This document shows, in pieces, positions 35,318 to 44,099 of a stretch of 64,000 nt of DNA; the first letter of the stretch is position 1; each line of letters starts with the position of its first letter. A program made the position numbers and the translations under genes. Under the pieces are notes generated by a model. The model searched no databases. It was not told the DNA's origin and was given only the letters and a program-made list of their open reading frames with translations. The stretch is taken from positions 310,001 to 374,000 of the forward strand of contig NZ_JAKGAR010000001.1 in assembly GCF_021532625.1 (NCBI RefSeq), given 5' to 3'. Source of the DNA: Octadecabacter algicola. Lineage in GTDB: Bacteria > Pseudomonadota > Alphaproteobacteria > Rhodobacterales > Rhodobacteraceae.

Positions 35318-35532
35318 TTGCGTTCAATGATGTAAATTTGGAAGCCGTTTTCTTCCCGTTGAGATAGCAGCGCATGACCGGATTCAGCGCAAAAATGCGG
35401 GATGTCGATGACAGCGACTGGATCGTCAGCCCAGATGGTCAGTTGCGTTCCTACGTCCAAGCCACGCAAGACCTTTGCTAGCCGTAACACGGGCAGCGGG
35501 CACATCAATCCTCTGGCGTCCAATACTTCCAT
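35314..35532 (-). CDS. TusA family sulfurtransferase-like protein
   Basis: A 72-residue SirA/TusA/YedF-type protein: MEVLDARGLMCPLPVLRLAKVL with the sulfur-carrier Cys in the CPxP motif, followed by VGTQLTIWADDPVAVIDIPHFC. The frame is open to 35736, but the family domain begins at the Met at 35532, so the long N-terminal extension is discounted. Such proteins relay persulfide sulfur in tRNA thiolation or other sulfur-transfer pathways. It is divergent from ccdA, another thiol-related gene. The partner enzymes are not in the window. Confidence 0.85.
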   Translation of the reverse strand: MEVLDARGLMCPLPVLRLAKVLRGLDVGTQLTIWADDPVAVIDIPHFCAESGHALLSQREENGFQIYIIERK

Positions 35533-35665
35533 TCCAAAGATGTGCCGTGGCTTGGCCCAAATGTCCATGACGCCGCACCATTGATCCTTGCCATTGAAAT
35601 ACATTCCAACGCGGATGTGACATTTGGTGTCGTGACGCGGTTGAACGGTCACGCTAAGAGGAGAC

Positions 35666-36421
35666 ATGTTTGAGACAGAAACCTTCCTCGCCGCATCGCT
35701 TTTACCAGCGTTGATGATCGCCTTTTCGGCGGGCATTTTGTCATTCCTCAGCCCTTGCGTCTTGCCGATTGTGCCGCCGTATCTTGCCTATATGGGCGGT
35801 GTCAGCGTCACCGAGATGGAAGGCGATAAGGCGGCCCGCAGACGTGCCGTTGTGGCAGCGTTGTTCTTTGTGCTGGGTCTGTCGACGGTGTTCTTGATCC
35901 TTGGGGCCGGTGCATCTGCGCTTGGTCGCATGTTGGCGTCTTATCGCCCCTACATGGAGATCGCTGCAGGGATCGTTGTGATTATCTTTGGTTTGCACTT
36001 CATCGGGCTGTTTCGGTTGAAATTCCTTGATCGTGAAATGCGGGTTGAGGCCGGGGACCAAGGCGGGTCTGCGTTTGGGGCTTATTTCCTTGGTCTCGCG
36101 TTCGCATTTGGCTGGACGCCGTGCCTTGGTCCGATCCTGAGCGCCATTCTGAGCCTTGCTGGCAGCCAAGCTGATGTTGGCAAAGGCATTGTTTTGCTTG
36201 GTGTTTATGCAATGGGTCTTGGCGTACCGTTCCTGCTGGTCGCGGCATTCTTCCCGCAGATGAAACGCCCAATGGCTTGGATGAAACGCAACATGGGCGC
36301 AATTGAAAAGACCTCTGGTTTGCTGCTGATCGTTGTCGGACTGGCGATGGCCACTGGGTTCTTGTCCGTCTTTGCGTTCTGGTTGCTAGAGGCGCTTCCT
36401 ATTTTGCAGATATTTGGCTGA
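35666..36421 (+). CDS. ccdA: Cytochrome c biogenesis protein CcdA
   Basis: A 251-residue inner-membrane thiol transporter with about six helices. It moves reducing power from cytoplasmic thioredoxin to periplasmic thiol proteins used in cytochrome c maturation. The redox Cys pair is visible as C31 in LSPCVLPIVP and C152 in WTPCLGPIL, both followed by Pro as in the family. It matches the CcdA length. c-type cytochromes in the window include the di-haem oxidoreductase at 5919. Confidence 0.94.
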   Translation: MFETETFLAASLLPALMIAFSAGILSFLSPCVLPIVPPYLAYMGGVSVTEMEGDKAARRRAVVAALFFVLGLSTVFLILGAGASALGRMLASYRPYMEIAAGIVVIIFGLHFIGLFRLKFLDREMRVEAGDQGGSAFGAYFLGLAFAFGWTPCLGPILSAILSLAGSQADVGKGIVLLGVYAMGLGVPFLLVAAFFPQMKRPMAWMKRNMGAIEKTSGLLLIVVGLAMATGFLSVFAFWLLEALPILQIFG

Positions 36422-36473
36422 CATTGCCGCAAGCTCGCCGTAGGTTTTGTGTAACAACTTACGGGAGAGTTTT

Positions 36474-37139
36474 ATGCGGTTGGTTTTGGCGAGTGTGTTT
36501 GGTCTTTTGGCGTCGTCGGTGGCGGCTTGTCCTTTGATGGACAATGCTTCACATTCAGTCGCTCCCGCGTGGAAGGATTGTCCAGAGACCGCTGGAAATT
36601 TCAAATCGGGGCCAGATGGCGATGATGCGAGATTTCGCCAAATCATTCTGTCGAGCAATTCTGCAGCGGCGGTTCAGGCTGGCCTTGATGCAGGGGGGAA
36701 CCCAAATGTCCAAAGTGAGCATGGATCGCCAGCTTTTGTGGACTTGATCAACTTTGCGTCTTCAGACGATGAAGCCACGGTCGTTGAAATCCTTGAGGTT
36801 TTGGGTGCTGCAGGGGCTAATTTTTCAACCCCAGACAATCATGGAGACTTGGCCTTATCCAAAGCCGCAGGTGGCGGTGAGCTAGACACAGTTCGTGTTC
36901 TGCTGCGCTGGCGGGCTGACCCGAATGGGCTCAACACTTACAATCGCACGCCATTGTTTGAGACAGTGTTTGGACGCTGTTCGCCCGATGTCGGCCGAAT
37001 GTTGATCCAGAACGGCGCGCGCATTGATGTCATGCCGCAAGACCAGATCGAGCGGATGTTTAATGAAGCTGCCGAGACCTGCACCAATGGGAGGGGGCGT
37101 GCATACGTTCGTGAGCTTGAAACGCTAGCTGGTCGCTAA
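36474..37139 (+). CDS. Exported ankyrin-repeat protein
   Basis: A 221-residue protein with an N-terminal signal (MRLVLASVFGLLASSVAAC). The VAAC could be a lipobox or an ordinary signal peptidase site followed by a disulfide Cys. The mature part has ankyrin-like repeats, for example VQAGLDAGGNPNVQSEHGSPA, NHGDLALSKAAGGGELDTVR and LLRWRADPNGLNTYNRTPL. It has a good ribosome binding site (GGGAGAG). Ankyrin repeats bind other proteins; the partner is unknown. It sits between ccdA and a membrane hydrolase gene. Confidence 0.75.
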   Translation: MRLVLASVFGLLASSVAACPLMDNASHSVAPAWKDCPETAGNFKSGPDGDDARFRQIILSSNSAAAVQAGLDAGGNPNVQSEHGSPAFVDLINFASSDDEATVVEILEVLGAAGANFSTPDNHGDLALSKAAGGGELDTVRVLLRWRADPNGLNTYNRTPLFETVFGRCSPDVGRMLIQNGARIDVMPQDQIERMFNEAAETCTNGRGRAYVRELETLAGR

Positions 37140-37200
37140 GGTTTTCTTATTTCTGCCCGAATTTTTGGTATAGTAGTCCCAAACCAGAGGCAGAAGAGCA

Positions 37201-38526
37201 ATGGAACAGGCAGAGCAATCAGTCGAAAACCGTCAGGTTAAGCGTCGGCGTGTGTTTTACATTCCGGGATATGACCCGATCCACCCGCGCCGCTACCGCG
37301 AATTGTACCGCACGGAGTCCAAGGCGCAGGCTGAGATTTCGGGCTATGATATCGGTATTGCGCCCAAACAGGGTGAAAACTACGGCTGGCGTGTTGAATC
37401 CCGTATGGATGGCCAGTCCGTTGATGCCGAAGTTGAAGTACTGGTGTGGTCTGACATCGTGCGTGACTCGATGGCGTCATCAATCCCTGCGACCTACCTG
37501 CAACTTTTGCGAACCGCGTGGACCTACATAACGACAGGGGCTTTGCGCCGGTTGATGTGGCTCCGCAAAGGGCCTGTGATTGCGGCGCTCTATCCGGTTG
37601 GAATGCTGATCTTACAGTTCTTGTTGGCGCTTCTTGCGGGATATGTTGCTGCCCGCGTGTTGGGATGGGCGTTGGATTTGATCGGGGGGGGCATGATGGC
37701 CTTGCTCGGGAACCCTGGTGACCTTGATTTTACGATCTTCACGGCGGGCAGAAGAGTGGCGCTGTTAATCCTAGCCATTTGGGTGATTGGCTATGTGTTG
37801 CGATGGTTTAAATCAAAAGACAGTAAGTTTTTTGCTTACTATCTGATGCATGACTACGCCTATTCCGCACAGTGGAAAGGGGCCAATCCACCCGAATTAG
37901 AAGACCGTATGGCTGACTTTCGCGGAGCCATTGGTGAAGCTTTGGAAAGTGATCTTGATGAGGTCCTCGTTGTCGGGCACTCGTCAGGGGCACATCTGGC
38001 GGTGTCGATCCTTGCCGATTTGATCCGCGAAGGCGGTGTGCCCAAGGCTGGCCCTACGTTAGGGTTTTTGAGCCTCGGGCAGGTGGTGCCAATGTTGAGT
38101 TTTCTGCCAAAGGCCGACCGTTTGCGGGCTGACCTGCACTTTCTATCCACCCGTGACGAATTGGCTTGGGTCGATGTGACTGCCCCCGGTGACGGCTGCG
38201 CATTTGCGCTTTGTGATCCTGTTGCGGTGTCTGGCGTTGCGCCAGAGGGCCATAAGTGGCCGTTGGTGATATCAGCCGCGTTTACTCAGACTCTTAGCCC
38301 AGAACGCTGGAAAGAGCTGCGGTGGAAATTCTTCCGCCTGCATTTCCAGTATCTTTGTGCGTTTGATCGGGTAGGGGACTACGACTATTTCCGCATCACG
38401 GCAGGGCCGATGACACTCGCTGATCGGTTCCGTGATCGCGCGCCGTCCAAATCGCGCATTGACGTTGCGGCCTCCAAGTTTACCAGTATGTCTCATGATC
38501 CCGCCGAAGCCCCCGTCGCGTCCTGA
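37201..38526 (+). CDS. Membrane-anchored alpha/beta hydrolase of unknown substrate
   Basis: A 441-residue protein with hydrophobic helices at about 121-155 and 180-203 set between two soluble parts. The N-terminal part has RRVFYIPGYDPIHPRRY, which looks like an oxyanion-hole strand (GYDP). The C-terminal part has the nucleophile elbow GHSSG with S261 and later Asp and His candidates. The hydrolase fold thus appears to be interrupted by a membrane hairpin. It overlaps the cytochrome P450 gene by 32 bases, so the two are co-translated and may act on the same lipid-like substrate; this is inference. A run of eight G lies in frame at 37684-37691. Confidence 0.7.
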   Translation: MEQAEQSVENRQVKRRRVFYIPGYDPIHPRRYRELYRTESKAQAEISGYDIGIAPKQGENYGWRVESRMDGQSVDAEVEVLVWSDIVRDSMASSIPATYLQLLRTAWTYITTGALRRLMWLRKGPVIAALYPVGMLILQFLLALLAGYVAARVLGWALDLIGGGMMALLGNPGDLDFTIFTAGRRVALLILAIWVIGYVLRWFKSKDSKFFAYYLMHDYAYSAQWKGANPPELEDRMADFRGAIGEALESDLDEVLVVGHSSGAHLAVSILADLIREGGVPKAGPTLGFLSLGQVVPMLSFLPKADRLRADLHFLSTRDELAWVDVTAPGDGCAFALCDPVAVSGVAPEGHKWPLVISAAFTQTLSPERWKELRWKFFRLHFQYLCAFDRVGDYDYFRITAGPMTLADRFRDRAPSKSRIDVAASKFTSMSHDPAEAPVAS

Positions 38527-39838
38527 GAAAGTATCGCTTTGGCGATATCTGAAACTGTTCCGGCAGGACATCTTGTCGGCGCAACCCGCAAAGCTTTACC
38601 GTGCGTGGATGGCTGAGTTTAAGACGCCGTTTTTTCGCAGCTATTTGGCCAACGATCCTGAACTGGTGAAACGCGTTCTAAAGGATCGGCCCGACGATTT
38701 TCCTAAGTCTGATCGCATTGGCGCAGGGTTGCGCCCCTTGCTTGGTAATTCTGTGTTCTTGACCAATGGTGAGGCTTGGAAACGCCAGCGACGTATCATT
38801 GACCCTGCGTTTGAGGGCGGTCGTCTGCGTGAGGTCTATCCAGCTATGTATGCCGCAGGGGAGGCCGCCGTGGCCCGAATGGCGGCCAACACGGGCGTTC
38901 AGGATGTTGAACCCGAAACCAGCCATGCTGCGGCTGACGTGATTTTCCGGACCTTGTTTTCGATCCCGATCGAAGATGAAACTGCCAACGCCGTGTTCGA
39001 GAAATTCCGCGACCATCAGCGCACGCAACCGATCTTGAACCTTGCAGCATTCATTCCTGGGCCACGTTGGATGCCACGGTTCTTTAAACGCGCGACCAAG
39101 GACACCGCGGCCGATATTCGTGGCCTTATCACTGGGCTGACAGAGCGCCGCATGGTCGAGATTAAGGCGGGCACAGCGCCCGATGATCTGGCGACCAAAA
39201 TCATGACGACCGCTGATCCCGAAACAGGTGAGACTTTCAGCACAGACGAAATGGTTGATCAGGTCGCGATTTTCTTTTTAGCAGGGCACGAAACCTCGGC
39301 CTCTGCGCTGGCGTGGACGTTCTATTTGATGGCGATGTTCCCTGAGTGGCAGGAGAAGGTCGCTGCAGAGGCGCAGGAGGTGTCTGCGGACTTCGCAAGC
39401 GTATCAAAGCTGCGCACGTCCCGTGATGTGTTTCGCGAAGCGCTTCGGCTTTATCCGCCTGTTCCAATGATGGTGCGCGAAACGACCTGTCCCGAAACCT
39501 TGCGCGGGCGGAATGCGCCCAAAGGCAGTCAAATTGTTCTGAGCCCTTGGCATCTGCACCGCCACGAACGGCTGTGGGATAGGCCTGACGACTTTGACCC
39601 AACACGATGGGGCACAGAGAACGGCAAGGCCTGCCAACGGGATGCTTACATTCCGTTTTCCGCCGGACCGCGGGTGTGTACGGGGGCTGGGTTTGCGATG
39701 GTCGAAGGGGCTTTGTTGCTTTCAATGCTTGTGCGGCGGTTCAAGTTTGAGCTGACGGATCGCACGCCGGTTCCGGTAGCGCATTTGACGGTTCGCTCTA
39801 AGGACGGCATTTGGCTGAACGTCACTGAACGTCACTGA
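38495..39838 (+). CDS. Cytochrome P450
   Basis: A 447-residue P450 monooxygenase. The I-helix oxygen-binding motif is AGHETSASAL, the K-helix motif is FREALRLYPP (ExxR), and the haem-binding loop is FSAGPRVCTGAGFAM with the axial Cys. The start at 38495 lies inside the preceding hydrolase gene; a longer frame to 38432 adds no family sequence. There is no membrane anchor, as expected of a bacterial enzyme. The redox partners are not nearby. The last codons and stop are built from a 10-bp tandem repeat. The substrate is unknown. Confidence 0.92.
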   Translation: MIPPKPPSRPEKVSLWRYLKLFRQDILSAQPAKLYRAWMAEFKTPFFRSYLANDPELVKRVLKDRPDDFPKSDRIGAGLRPLLGNSVFLTNGEAWKRQRRIIDPAFEGGRLREVYPAMYAAGEAAVARMAANTGVQDVEPETSHAAADVIFRTLFSIPIEDETANAVFEKFRDHQRTQPILNLAAFIPGPRWMPRFFKRATKDTAADIRGLITGLTERRMVEIKAGTAPDDLATKIMTTADPETGETFSTDEMVDQVAIFFLAGHETSASALAWTFYLMAMFPEWQEKVAAEAQEVSADFASVSKLRTSRDVFREALRLYPPVPMMVRETTCPETLRGRNAPKGSQIVLSPWHLHRHERLWDRPDDFDPTRWGTENGKACQRDAYIPFSAGPRVCTGAGFAMVEGALLLSMLVRRFKFELTDRTPVPVAHLTVRSKDGIWLNVTERH

Positions 39839-39840
39839 AC
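39815..39840 (+). repeat. 10-bp tandem repeat forming the P450 C-terminus and stop
   Basis: CTGAACGTCA is present twice in tandem and followed by a third partial copy (CTGAAC). Because the unit is 10 bases, each copy is read in a different frame, giving Asn-Val-Thr-Glu-Arg-His and then the TGA stop. Confidence 0.85.
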
Positions 39841-40121
39841 CGAATTGAAATCCGTAGGTGAGAATCACTTCATCGTTGACTGTTTCGCTGATAATCGTCG
39901 AACTAATTCAGGATTGTCACATCCTAGTAAACAGCCTTAGCACGTCAATTTAGAAATGAGACAAAAGTTTGGCGCGAGGCATTCAGGTAAATGCAATCCA
40001 TTTCAATGACTTAGGTCTTGCGAATGGTCGAGTAGGGGCAATTGTGGCCGATTTGCCCTATTTCGGGCGGGGTCGGTTTACGGTAATTTAATGACGTGGG
40101 GGCTTCGAAAGGATCATTGCG

Positions 40122-40406
40122 ATGATGATTGCGAAGCCAAAAAATATCTCTTCGTTCATGCCTTCGGGTGTTGTGAACGCTATGCGGTCGTATTTTGCGC
40201 CGACTGAGGCCGTCGATTATTCTGCGTCGGAGCTATCGGTGCGGGCATCATCGAAGGTTTCTGCACCTGCTCGGGAAACGTCTGGCGACAGAGCGCGGTA
40301 TGAACGTTTACTTGAAAAAGAACTCGACCAGCAGCATCTGACTGCGGTTGAGCGCGAAGACACTGACATGTTGGACCGCGTTCGTGCTGCTCTCTATGAG
40401 GAATGA
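40122..40406 (+). CDS. Small hypothetical protein
   Basis: A 94-residue protein I do not recognise. It starts at a double ATG preceded by AAAGGA at a good distance. The C-terminal half is charged and helical (ARYERLLEKELDQQHLTAVEREDTDMLDRVRAALYEE), the N-terminal half Ser/Ala-rich. No signal peptide or membrane segment is seen. It converges on the RHH gene, overlapping its 3' end by 13 bases. About 280 bases upstream are gene-free. Confidence 0.55.
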   Translation: MMIAKPKNISSFMPSGVVNAMRSYFAPTEAVDYSASELSVRASSKVSAPARETSGDRARYERLLEKELDQQHLTAVEREDTDMLDRVRAALYEE

Positions 40407-40615
40407 TCCTTTAGGGTGTTCAACACGAACACCCTGATCGCTGAGGCAAGGCCCACGTCTCCGCGGGCCTCGTCAATCTTGATTGCCAATCCGTTTAACG
40501 TTTGGTCGCGCTCCGATGCGATCCGGCGAAACTCATCCCAAAACTCAGGCTCCAAAGAGACCGAAGTGCGGTGGCCCCGTAACGTCACTGAATGTTTGAC
40601 AGGGCGGGTGCTCAT
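40394..40615 (-). CDS. Ribbon-helix-helix domain protein
   Basis: A 73-residue protein with the RHH pattern: a short strand (KHSVTLRGHRTSVSLEP) followed by two helices (EFWDEFRRIASERDQTLNGLAIKIDE and LASAIRVFVLNTLK). RHH proteins bind DNA as dimers. It overlaps the DUF4169 gene through ATGA, and that gene overlaps fumC in the same way, so the three are one translation-coupled unit. The target is unknown; regulation of the local operon is possible. Confidence 0.8.
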   Translation of the reverse strand: MSTRPVKHSVTLRGHRTSVSLEPEFWDEFRRIASERDQTLNGLAIKIDEARGDVGLASAIRVFVLNTLKDHSS

Positions 40616-40791
40616 TCGTCTTCGAATTTTTGCTGATCTAGGTGCCGCTGTAGCGCAGTCTCTCGGGCGGCTTCGGCCAGTCTCTCGGCTTTGGTCCGCC
40701 CGAATTTGCGCGCGTTTTGGTCAGCCTCAAGCTTTTTCGCCGTGAGATCGCGATCTTTGCGGAATTTGTTGAGGTTGACTATTTCGCTCAT
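40612..40791 (-). CDS. DUF4169 family small protein
   Basis: A 59-residue highly charged protein, [20 protein letters not shown] onward, ending in [10 protein letters not shown]. The start [12 protein letters not shown] and the [14 protein letters not shown] segment match the DUF4169 family, which in Rhodobacterales sits between fumC and an RHH gene. Its ATG overlaps the fumC TGA and its TGA overlaps the RHH ATG, both as ATGA. No function is known to me. Its high charge and helical character suggest a nucleic acid- or protein-binding helper, but this is only a guess. Confidence 0.85.
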   Translation of the reverse strand: MSEIVNLNKFRKDRDLTAKKLEADQNARKFGRTKAERLAEAARETALQRHLDQQKFEDE

Positions 40792-42179
40792 TTTGGGCCG
40801 ATCATGTCTTCTGGGCGCACAACGCGGTCAAAGGTTTCTTCGTCAACAAAGCCAAGCGCGACAGCTTCTTCACGAAGGGTCGTGCCGTTCTTATGGGCTG
40901 TCTTGGCGACCTTAGTTGCGTTGTCGTATCCGATTTCAGGGGCCAGTGCTGTTACCAGCATCAGCGATTCCTTCATCAGCTTGTCGATGCGTGCTTCGTT
41001 AGCTTGTGTGCCAGCCAGCATACGGTCCGTAAAGCTGTCGGTGACGTCGCCGAGCAGCTGCATCGACTGCAGGAGGTTGTAGGACATCATCGGGTTGTAG
41101 ACGTTCAATTCAAAGTGCCCCTGTGAGCCTGCGAAACCGATAGCCGCGTCGTTGCCCATGATGTGGGCGCATACTTGCGTCATGGCTTCGGCTTGTGTCG
41201 GGTTCACTTTCCCCGGCATGATGGAGGAACCAGGTTCGTTTTCTGGCAGGATCAATTCACCCAGTCCAGAACGTGGACCGGAGCCCAAGAAGCGCATGTC
41301 GTTGGCGATTTTGTAGCACGCCATTGCTGTGGTTTTGATCGCGCCAGACATGAACACCATGGCGTCATGTGCGGCAAGGGCTTCGAATTTGTTCGGTGCA
41401 GTGACAAACGGCAGGCCCGTGATTTTGGCCATGTTCGCTGCAACCGTTGTGTCCCAACCTTTGTCGGTGTTCAGACCTGTGCCAACGGCCGTGCCGCCTT
41501 GTGCCAGTTCATAGATGCCGGGCAGGGCCATCTTGATGCGTTCGATCCCGTTGCGGATCTGTTTGGCGTAACCGGAAAATTCCTGACCCAATGTCAGCGG
41601 TGTCGCGTCTTGCGTGTGGGTCCGGCCGATCTTGATGATATCTTTGAACTGCTCGGCTTTGTTTTCCAGCTCGGCCGCAAACTTCTCAAGACCAGGAAGC
41701 ATTACGTCGCGTGCTGTCATTGCTGCCGCGATGTGCATGGCAGTGGGGAAGGTGTCGTTGGATGACTGGCCCATGTTGCAGTGATCATTTGGGTGAACTG
41801 GTTCTTTGGAACCGATCACACCGCCAAGGATTTCAATCGCACGGTTCGAGATGACCTCGTTTGAGTTCATGTTGGATTGCGTGCCAGACCCTGTCTGCCA
41901 AACAACCAGCGGGAAATGATCGTCAAGCTTGCCATCGATCACTTCGCCAGCCGCTTCGATCATCGCATCCGCCAGTTTCGCGTCCAGTTTGCCAGATGCT
42001 TTGTTGGCCATCGCACAGGCTTGCTTGATCACACCAAGGGCGCGCACGATCGCAACAGGCTGTTTTTCCCAACCAATCGGAAAGTTCATCAAGGAACGCT
42101 GTGTTTGCGCACCCCAGTAACGGTCTGATTGAACCTCAAGAGGGCCAAAGCTGTCGGTTTCTGTGCGTGTATCGGTCAT
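40788..42179 (-). CDS. fumC: Class II fumarate hydratase
   Basis: A 463-residue fumarase that interconverts fumarate and malate in the TCA cycle; class II enzymes need no Fe-S cluster. Signatures are [36 protein letters not shown]-type substrate sequence (here [17 protein letters not shown]) and the signature loop [15 protein letters not shown]. Length is as expected. It is followed by coupled DUF4169 and RHH genes. It would process the C4-dicarboxylates imported by the DctPQM system at 49-53 kb. Confidence 0.97.
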   Translation of the reverse strand: MTDTRTETDSFGPLEVQSDRYWGAQTQRSLMNFPIGWEKQPVAIVRALGVIKQACAMANKASGKLDAKLADAMIEAAGEVIDGKLDDHFPLVVWQTGSGTQSNMNSNEVISNRAIEILGGVIGSKEPVHPNDHCNMGQSSNDTFPTAMHIAAAMTARDVMLPGLEKFAAELENKAEQFKDIIKIGRTHTQDATPLTLGQEFSGYAKQIRNGIERIKMALPGIYELAQGGTAVGTGLNTDKGWDTTVAANMAKITGLPFVTAPNKFEALAAHDAMVFMSGAIKTTAMACYKIANDMRFLGSGPRSGLGELILPENEPGSSIMPGKVNPTQAEAMTQVCAHIMGNDAAIGFAGSQGHFELNVYNPMMSYNLLQSMQLLGDVTDSFTDRMLAGTQANEARIDKLMKESLMLVTALAPEIGYDNATKVAKTAHKNGTTLREEAVALGFVDEETFDRVVRPEDMIGPK

Positions 42180-42265
42180 GGTGCGTCCTTGCAGAATTGT
42201 CAGTATACGGTTGTATGCCGTTTATCGCCACGCGTGGCGCGGGGCAACTGCGCAATCGCCGCAGG

Positions 42266-42751
42266 TTATTTCCGGAATTTATCCAAGCTGACGACTTCGG
42301 CATCTTGATGGGGTTTGTCTTCTGGTTCGGCCATGACTTCCATCGGGGCTTCGGGGGCGTCGTCTTGATCGTCGTCATCGTCTTCTTCTTCCTGTGATTC
42401 AAACCGAAGGCCGAATTCCACAGAAGGATCAACGAAGGTCTTGATGGCGTCATAAGGCACATAAAGAGGTTCAGGCGCGTCACCAAAGGACAGCGTGATC
42501 GAGAACCCTTGGTCCGTCACCTCAAGGCTGTCGTATTGGTGCTGGATCACGATTGTCATCTCACCCGGGTAGCGGTCAGACAGCCAATCGGCGATCTCAA
42601 CGTCGGGGTGCATGGTGTCAAACGTGATGAAGAAGTGGTGATTGCCCGGCAATCCCTTGTCTGCAACATCGGTCAAAACCTCGAGGATCAGCCCGCGCAT
42701 CGCTTTGTGCATCAGGTTACCGTAATCAATGGTTTGGTTTGGGTCAGACAC
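42266..42751 (-). CDS. sspB: ClpXP adaptor SspB, alphaproteobacterial type
   Basis: About 161 residues. SspB tethers ssrA-tagged and other substrates to ClpXP for degradation. The core is IDYGNLMHKAMRGLILEVL, ITFDTMHPDVEIADWL and ITLSFGDAPEPLYVPYDAIKTF. A very acidic linker (EEEDDDDDQDD) leads to a C-terminal ClpX-binding tail (AEVVSLDKFRK). I prefer the GTG at 42751, which has CGGAGA upstream and leaves a compact N-terminus; an ATG at 42787 has no visible ribosome binding site. It lies upstream of fumC on the same strand. Confidence 0.9.
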   Translation of the reverse strand: MSDPNQTIDYGNLMHKAMRGLILEVLTDVADKGLPGNHHFFITFDTMHPDVEIADWLSDRYPGEMTIVIQHQYDSLEVTDQGFSITLSFGDAPEPLYVPYDAIKTFVDPSVEFGLRFESQEEEDDDDDQDDAPEAPMEVMAEPEDKPHQDAEVVSLDKFRK

Positions 42752-42860
42752 GGGCAGCGTTCTCCGAAGTAAATCCGCCTTTAGCATACGAGATTCGGGG
42801 GAGGATTAAAGGGGCGGTTTGACCTTTCGGCAAGTTATGCCGCCCCTTTATCGGATGTGC

Positions 42861-44099
42861 TCAAAGAGCCATCGAAATCACGATACTCGCGAGCGCCATT
42901 ACTCCAAGCGTCGGGATCATTGGCAGTTTACGATTCAAGAGCAAGAAAGCAGCCAGTGCGGTCAATGCGGCCGCTGCCACGTTGAAGGACGCCCAGTCAG
43001 GGGACAGTGTTCTGAAAAGCCCCGACGTGGTGGCGACTTGATCAAACATCACATGGGCGGCAAACCAAACGGACAGATTTGCGATTACGCCTACAACAGC
43101 CGCAGTGATCGCCGCTAGTCCAGCACGAATACGTGGATACCCGTCGAGCCAGTCGATGAGGGGTGCCCCCGCAAAGATCCAGATAAAACAGGGGACGAAA
43201 GTGACCCAAAGCGTCATCAAGCCAGCTAATAGACCCAACGGCCAGCCCGCTTGGGCAATGCCAGCCAATATCCCGACGAATTCTGTAACCAAGATCAGAG
43301 GTCCGGGGGTAGTTTCTGCAAGGCCTAAGGCGTCAATCATTTGTGCCGTGCTCAGCCAGCCGTGATCTGTCACCACCGCTTGGGTCATGTAAGCAAGGAC
43401 GGCGTACGCGCCGCCAAATGTCACCAGCGCGAGTTTTGAGAAGAACAGCCCTAGTGCGAGCAGGAACGTTGCACCCGCCGCCCATGAGGCTAGCAAAGGC
43501 AACCCCCATAGAACCCCACCAATAGCGATAGGGGTGATGGAACGGCGCCACGGCAGTGCTGTCTTGATTGTGCTGTGATCCGAACACGTCAGCGCACCAT
43601 ATCCCGCAGCCAGAACGATCACCAAAGGAAACGGCAGGTTAAACAGGAACAGCGCAAAGAATGCGAGAACTGCGATAATGCGGTGGTCGCGCTGTCCCAA
43701 CGCACGGCCCAACAGTTTTAGGATTGCCTGCACAACGATAATAATGACCGCCGCTTTGATCCCGAGGAACGCAGCCTGAACCAACGGTAAGGCCCCAAAT
43801 GACGCATAGGCAAAGGCCAGAATGGCGATCAACAAAGCGCCAGGTAGGACAAACAATCCCCCGGCTATTAGACCTCCACGGATGCCGTTCAGTTTCCAGC
43901 CTGCATAGGTAGCTAGTTGCATGGCCTCAGGTCCTGGCAGCATCATACAGAATGATAATGCCTTCAGGAAATCGTCTTGAGATAAAAGTGGGCGGTCATC
44001 CACCAGTTCTTTTTGCATGAGGGCGATTTGGGCGGCAGGCCCACCAAAGGACAAACAGCCGATGCGTCCAAAGACGCGCAACATTTCGGCGGTGGTCAT
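42861..44099 (-). CDS. chrA: Chromate transporter ChrA
   Basis: A 413-residue inner-membrane chromate efflux protein with two homologous CHR domains. Family motifs include FGRIGCLSFGGPAAQIALM and MMLPGPEAMQLATYAGW in the first half, and TFGGAYAVLAYMTQ and AETTPGPLILVTEFVG in the second. The Met at 44099 gives the normal N-terminus and overlaps the ChrB-like gene by ATGA. A long frame to 44150 is discounted. Together with the upstream gene it forms a two-gene chromate resistance operon. Confidence 0.93.
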   Translation of the reverse strand: MTTAEMLRVFGRIGCLSFGGPAAQIALMQKELVDDRPLLSQDDFLKALSFCMMLPGPEAMQLATYAGWKLNGIRGGLIAGGLFVLPGALLIAILAFAYASFGALPLVQAAFLGIKAAVIIIVVQAILKLLGRALGQRDHRIIAVLAFFALFLFNLPFPLVIVLAAGYGALTCSDHSTIKTALPWRRSITPIAIGGVLWGLPLLASWAAGATFLLALGLFFSKLALVTFGGAYAVLAYMTQAVVTDHGWLSTAQMIDALGLAETTPGPLILVTEFVGILAGIAQAGWPLGLLAGLMTLWVTFVPCFIWIFAGAPLIDWLDGYPRIRAGLAAITAAVVGVIANLSVWFAAHVMFDQVATTSGLFRTLSPDWASFNVAAAALTALAAFLLLNRKLPMIPTLGVMALASIVISMAL

